This document shows, piece after piece, positions 40,101-42,500 of a stretch of 42,500 bases of DNA. The position numbers were made by a program, and so were the translations under genes. The notes below the pieces were generated by a model. That model was not told the origin of the DNA. It worked only from the letters and a program-made list of their open reading frames with translations, and ran no database searches. The stretch is taken from positions 34,583,781 to 34,626,280 of the forward strand of contig CM060335.1 of NCBI GenBank assembly GCA_030674155.1. Reading direction: 5' to 3'. The stretch comes from Stramonita haemastoma. Taxonomy: Eukaryota > Mollusca > Gastropoda > Neogastropoda > Muricidae. Each line of letters starts with the position of its first letter. The stretch's first letter is position 1.

Positions 40101-41000
40101 GAGAGAGAGAGAGGAGAGGAGAGAGAGAGAGAGACTTTGCATGTTGGTTTTCAGTTTTTAAGATGTGCATGTGTAGAGAGAAAATTAAATACCTGTGGCA
40201 AAGTGTCCAAACTTCCACACTCATACCATATTTTCTTTCTCACAATCAGGACCACAAGCGAAAAACTCGAGTAACAAACATTTAATTTCCTGAATTCGTT
40301 AACAACATCACAGTGCATGTGCATCTTGGACACTATTTTATTTCACTGTAACTCTGCAATACCATTAACAATTTCACAAAAGCTTTGTTGCTATATTTTC
40401 TTGAATCACCCATTTGTTATAGGGTGCATCTGTTATTGTTATGTATATCTGAGATAGGGCCTAAAAACAGGTTTACACTCGGGTATTATGTACAGAGTGC
40501 GAGTCAGAAAAATGTTTGCTGGTTTTCACAGATTTTTTAAAGTATGTTAAAATGCACTGAGTGCTTGTTTTGGAGGTTGAGGCCATAGATGAACTCCAGA
40601 TAGTGATGAGAAAGTGGGAAATGATCATTAATGAGGATTGCTTATGTTCCTACAGTGTTGACCCCGCGCATGCAGATTGTGGTGATGCAGCTAGCAGACG
40701 ACAAAGAACCGAGGGGGTACGGTGTTTGCTGAAAAATACAACCCAAAAAAGTTTAAACCTACCAAATTTTTGCTAAATCACATGAATTTTGAGTCAGGGG
40801 CAAGGGTTTTTGAAAAAATTGTTTTTATATCTGTAGATACCTTAGTAGATGCAGTGCGAATGCAAGAGTTATAATATGAAAATAGAGGGGAAAATAGTCA
40901 AAATTAATACCGGTATGTAGCCAAAAAGCCGTCTAGAATGTTGACATGAGTGACTTCCCGTTGCCAGTTTTGACCAATCAAGAAAGTGTGTTTTGCGAGT
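39350..41000. repeat. Mixed direct and inverted duplication in the divergent promoter interval
   Basis: Direct pairs: TCACTGTAACTCTGC with AATTTCACAA/GATTTCACAA and AGCTTTGT (39359, 40344), and CCCGTTGCCAGTTTTGACCA then ATCA (39528, 40959). Inverted pairs: CCGGTATTT with GGCTACATA against its complement (39555, 40910), CTTGCATTCGCACTGCA against TGCAGTGCGAATGCAAG (39614, 40849), and TTTGGTAGGTTTGAAC against its complement near 40750. A GA tract lies at 40068-40134. Confidence 0.75.
40959..40981 (+). promoter_or_regulatory. CCAAT-box segment upstream of the plus-strand gene
   Basis: GACCAATCA lies about 45 bp upstream of the ATG at 41019, inside a block (CCCGTTGCCAGTTTTGACCA) that also occurs at 39528. 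A CCAAT core in a conserved duplicate suggests a core promoter. No TATA box is seen. Confidence 0.4.
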
Positions 41001-41018
41001 GCGCGTTCTTGTTCTAAG

Positions 41019-41066
41019 ATGGCGGATCACGGGGAAAACGTGGTCTTCACCATGTTAAAAATAAAG
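41019..41066 (+). CDS. Unrecognised gene, exon 1
   Basis: Sixteen codons from an ATG in good context to a consensus donor. A SINE fragment begins about 14 bp into the intron. Confidence 0.65.
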
Positions 41067-42221
41067 GTATGTAAATATTGTCATCTGTTCCCACCGGCAC
41101 ACGATGGCCTACTCTTACGAAAAGCGGAACAGGATTTAAGTGTGCGCAAGATGTTCTTCGTGCGTTCGCACACGGGGCCTCGGTTTAAAGTCTCATCCGA
41201 AGGACTATACACATGTATACATGTGTGTGTGTGTGTGTGTGTGTGGTTTGAACGTTTTAACTTTTTAATCCATCTCGTAGATTCTGGGAAGGAACTAAGA
41301 AGTGTTCCCTCAGTTCTTAAATTTAGGGGCGAAAAAAGATAGCACTTAAAAAATTTGTGTATCATTTTTTTTTCTTTTCAGTTGGCTATGCTGTGAAGGA
41401 GCCTGGTGGCTGGCAGTTACACATGTATGGCTCTGTGTACAGGACACAAAACTTGTAAAAGCTTACACTAAGGCCTCTGATGTGCGCAGTCTTTCTCTGT
41501 GGTGCACTTTACTCGTTAGCCTATCTTTCCTCCACTTCCACTTTTTTTTCAGTGATCACAAGTTATAGTCTATTAGATTCATTTCATTATTGGTAATTGT
41601 AGAAATTATTCATATAGTCTAATCAAGTAAATCTGATTTTTTTTTTATCTCTCTCCCTCTCTCTTTGAAAAGTAGATCTTAATTTTTATCTTATTTTATT
41701 TTTTATGTTGAAGAAAATGGAATAAGCACTCATGTGCTTGTTTACATCCAGTCCCCGTTTGTATGCATTTTTTGTTATCTTGTCATCTGTTCCCACTGGC
41801 ACACAATGGCCTACACTTACAGACAGAGGAATAGGATTTCACCATGTGCGCAAGGTGTTCATAAAAATAAATACATAGAGACACAGACACTTACTGACTG
41901 AGACAGTGTGGACCAATAACTCATGATGGATCCATGAAAATGCAACCTGTCTTTCACTCTGTTGTGTACTGAGTGTAGGCACCATACCATTATTCAAACT
42001 CAAAGCAAGTTTAGTCACAGAGAGAGAAAGTGAATGTTTTGTGGCCAGTATGGCATTTATTATGTACAGCATTACCTGTGTTAGCTGGATTGGTTGATTC
42101 AGAGTGCTTTAAGAAAAAAAGTGTTTAGCAACAACAAACTTGTTTGTGTGCAGAATACTAATGAAGATCTTAGCGATGTTGTTGCTCGGGTCAATAGTGA
42201 CCTGAATACAGCCAAAAAGAG
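41019..42221 (+). CDS. 5' part of an unrecognised gene, two exons
   Basis: Exon 1 (41019-41066): AAG ATG GCG context, 16 codons MADHGENVVFTMLKIK, donor AAG|GTATGT, phase 0. Exon 2 (42154-42221): acceptor TTTGTGTGCAG, reading NTNEDLSDVVARVNSDLNTA then KK, donor AG|GTAAGT, phase 2. The phases agree and the peptide looks like the start of a small, helical, soluble protein with coiled-coil character (alternating hydrophobics in LSDVVARVNSDL). The gene continues beyond the window. I do not recognise the family. It is head-to-head with WRAP53, with the two starts about 3.3-3.9 kb apart. Confidence 0.65.
41080..41210 (-). repeat. SINE fragment, antisense
   Basis: Matches the reverse complement of the middle of the 22285 SINE: CATCTGTTCCCACCGGCACA, GGCCTACTCTTACGAAAAGC, GGGGCCTCGGTTTAAAGTCT. 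It is followed by a (GT)n tract. Confidence 0.8.
41700..41870 (-). repeat. SINE fragment, antisense
   Basis: 3' part of the 22285 SINE in reverse: GGAATAAGCACTCATGTGCT, TTTACATCCAGTCCCCGTTT, CATCTGTTCCCACTGGCACA, TGTGCGCAAGGTG. Confidence 0.8.
42154..42221 (+). CDS. Unrecognised gene, exon 2
   Basis: Twenty-two codons plus two bases between a good acceptor and a consensus donor, in phase with exon 1. Confidence 0.65.
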
Positions 42222-42420
42222 GTAAGTTTCTATGTTGGCATTTTTCTTTACCTCATTTTGAAAAACGATTATAACTAGTGTGAAAATCACAGACTATGAG
42301 AGAGAGAGTAGCAGTATATTATTATATAACATGTATAAGATGACACTTTTTTTTGACAACTGCGCGAGTGAAACTAATTGTAGTCCTTAACTGGCTTAAG
42401 TCTTTCAGTTTGAATCATGC

Positions 42421-42500
42421 TCACACACATACACTCATGCATATACACACACACACACACACACAGTGACACACACACACAGTGACACACACACACACAC
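42421..42500. repeat. (CA)n microsatellite at the window edge
   Basis: CA repeat with CAGTGA interruptions, running off the end of the window. Confidence 0.9.

Noticed and set aside
41382..41454. Possible exon after a strong acceptor (TTCTTTTCAG), reading GYAVKEPGGWQLHMYG then a stop
   Set aside because: Its phase does not match the phase-0 end of exon 1 at 41066, which would give an immediate stop. It could only be an alternative exon, so it is not called.

Overview
The window is eukaryotic nuclear DNA. It is intron-rich, AT-biased outside exons, and loaded with microsatellites, tRNA-derived SINEs and minisatellite arrays. The two recognisable genes are animal genes (a NIMA-related kinase and WRAP53/TCAB1). 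Together with the SINE and microsatellite load, this suggests a lophotrochozoan invertebrate, probably a marine gastropod or other mollusc. That taxonomic placement is inference.

Layout. 1-4560: no supported gene; SINE debris, long (GT)n, (CA)n, (GA)n tracts and C homopolymers. 4589-11682, minus strand: a NEK-family protein kinase in at least 8 exons. Its splice sites and catalytic motifs are preserved, but exons 1, 2 and 4 each carry one single-base indel and the C-terminal tail drifts between frames. 12039-15480, plus strand: four weak but phase-compatible candidate exons of an unrecognised gene divergent from the kinase, with a 1.3-kb array of about 37 copies of a 36-bp unit inside it. 15.5-20.1 kb: no supported gene; SINEs, a poly(A)-only insertion and tandem copies of the end of the next gene. 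20143-37685, minus strand: WRAP53 (telomerase Cajal body protein 1). Thirteen exons join without any frame break into a 497-residue WD-repeat protein, and a possible further 5' exon lies at 37556-37685. 37.8-41.0 kb: an inverted pair of SINEs, a long (GT)n tract, and a mixed direct/inverted duplication in the presumed divergent promoter. 41019 to the window edge, plus strand: the first two exons of an unrecognised gene.

The most unusual theme is that repeats sit on the splice sites of WRAP53. The 3' splice site of exon 13 appears to take its branch point and pyrimidine tract from the 5' end of an antisense SINE. Exons 3, 8 and 14 have minisatellite arrays ending at or within about 30 bp of their acceptors; two of these arrays multiply acceptor-like sequence. 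Exon 4 has a duplicated donor. Exon 6 has a full-length SINE with a perfect target-site duplication 34 bp from its acceptor. The terminal exon is partly copied three times in tandem downstream. Other notable objects are the array of RNA polymerase III box A motifs grown from a SINE head, and a 1.9-kb element with terminal inverted repeats that carries a CRE/AP-1 cluster.

All calls come from reading the sequence by eye; no alignment or database search was run.
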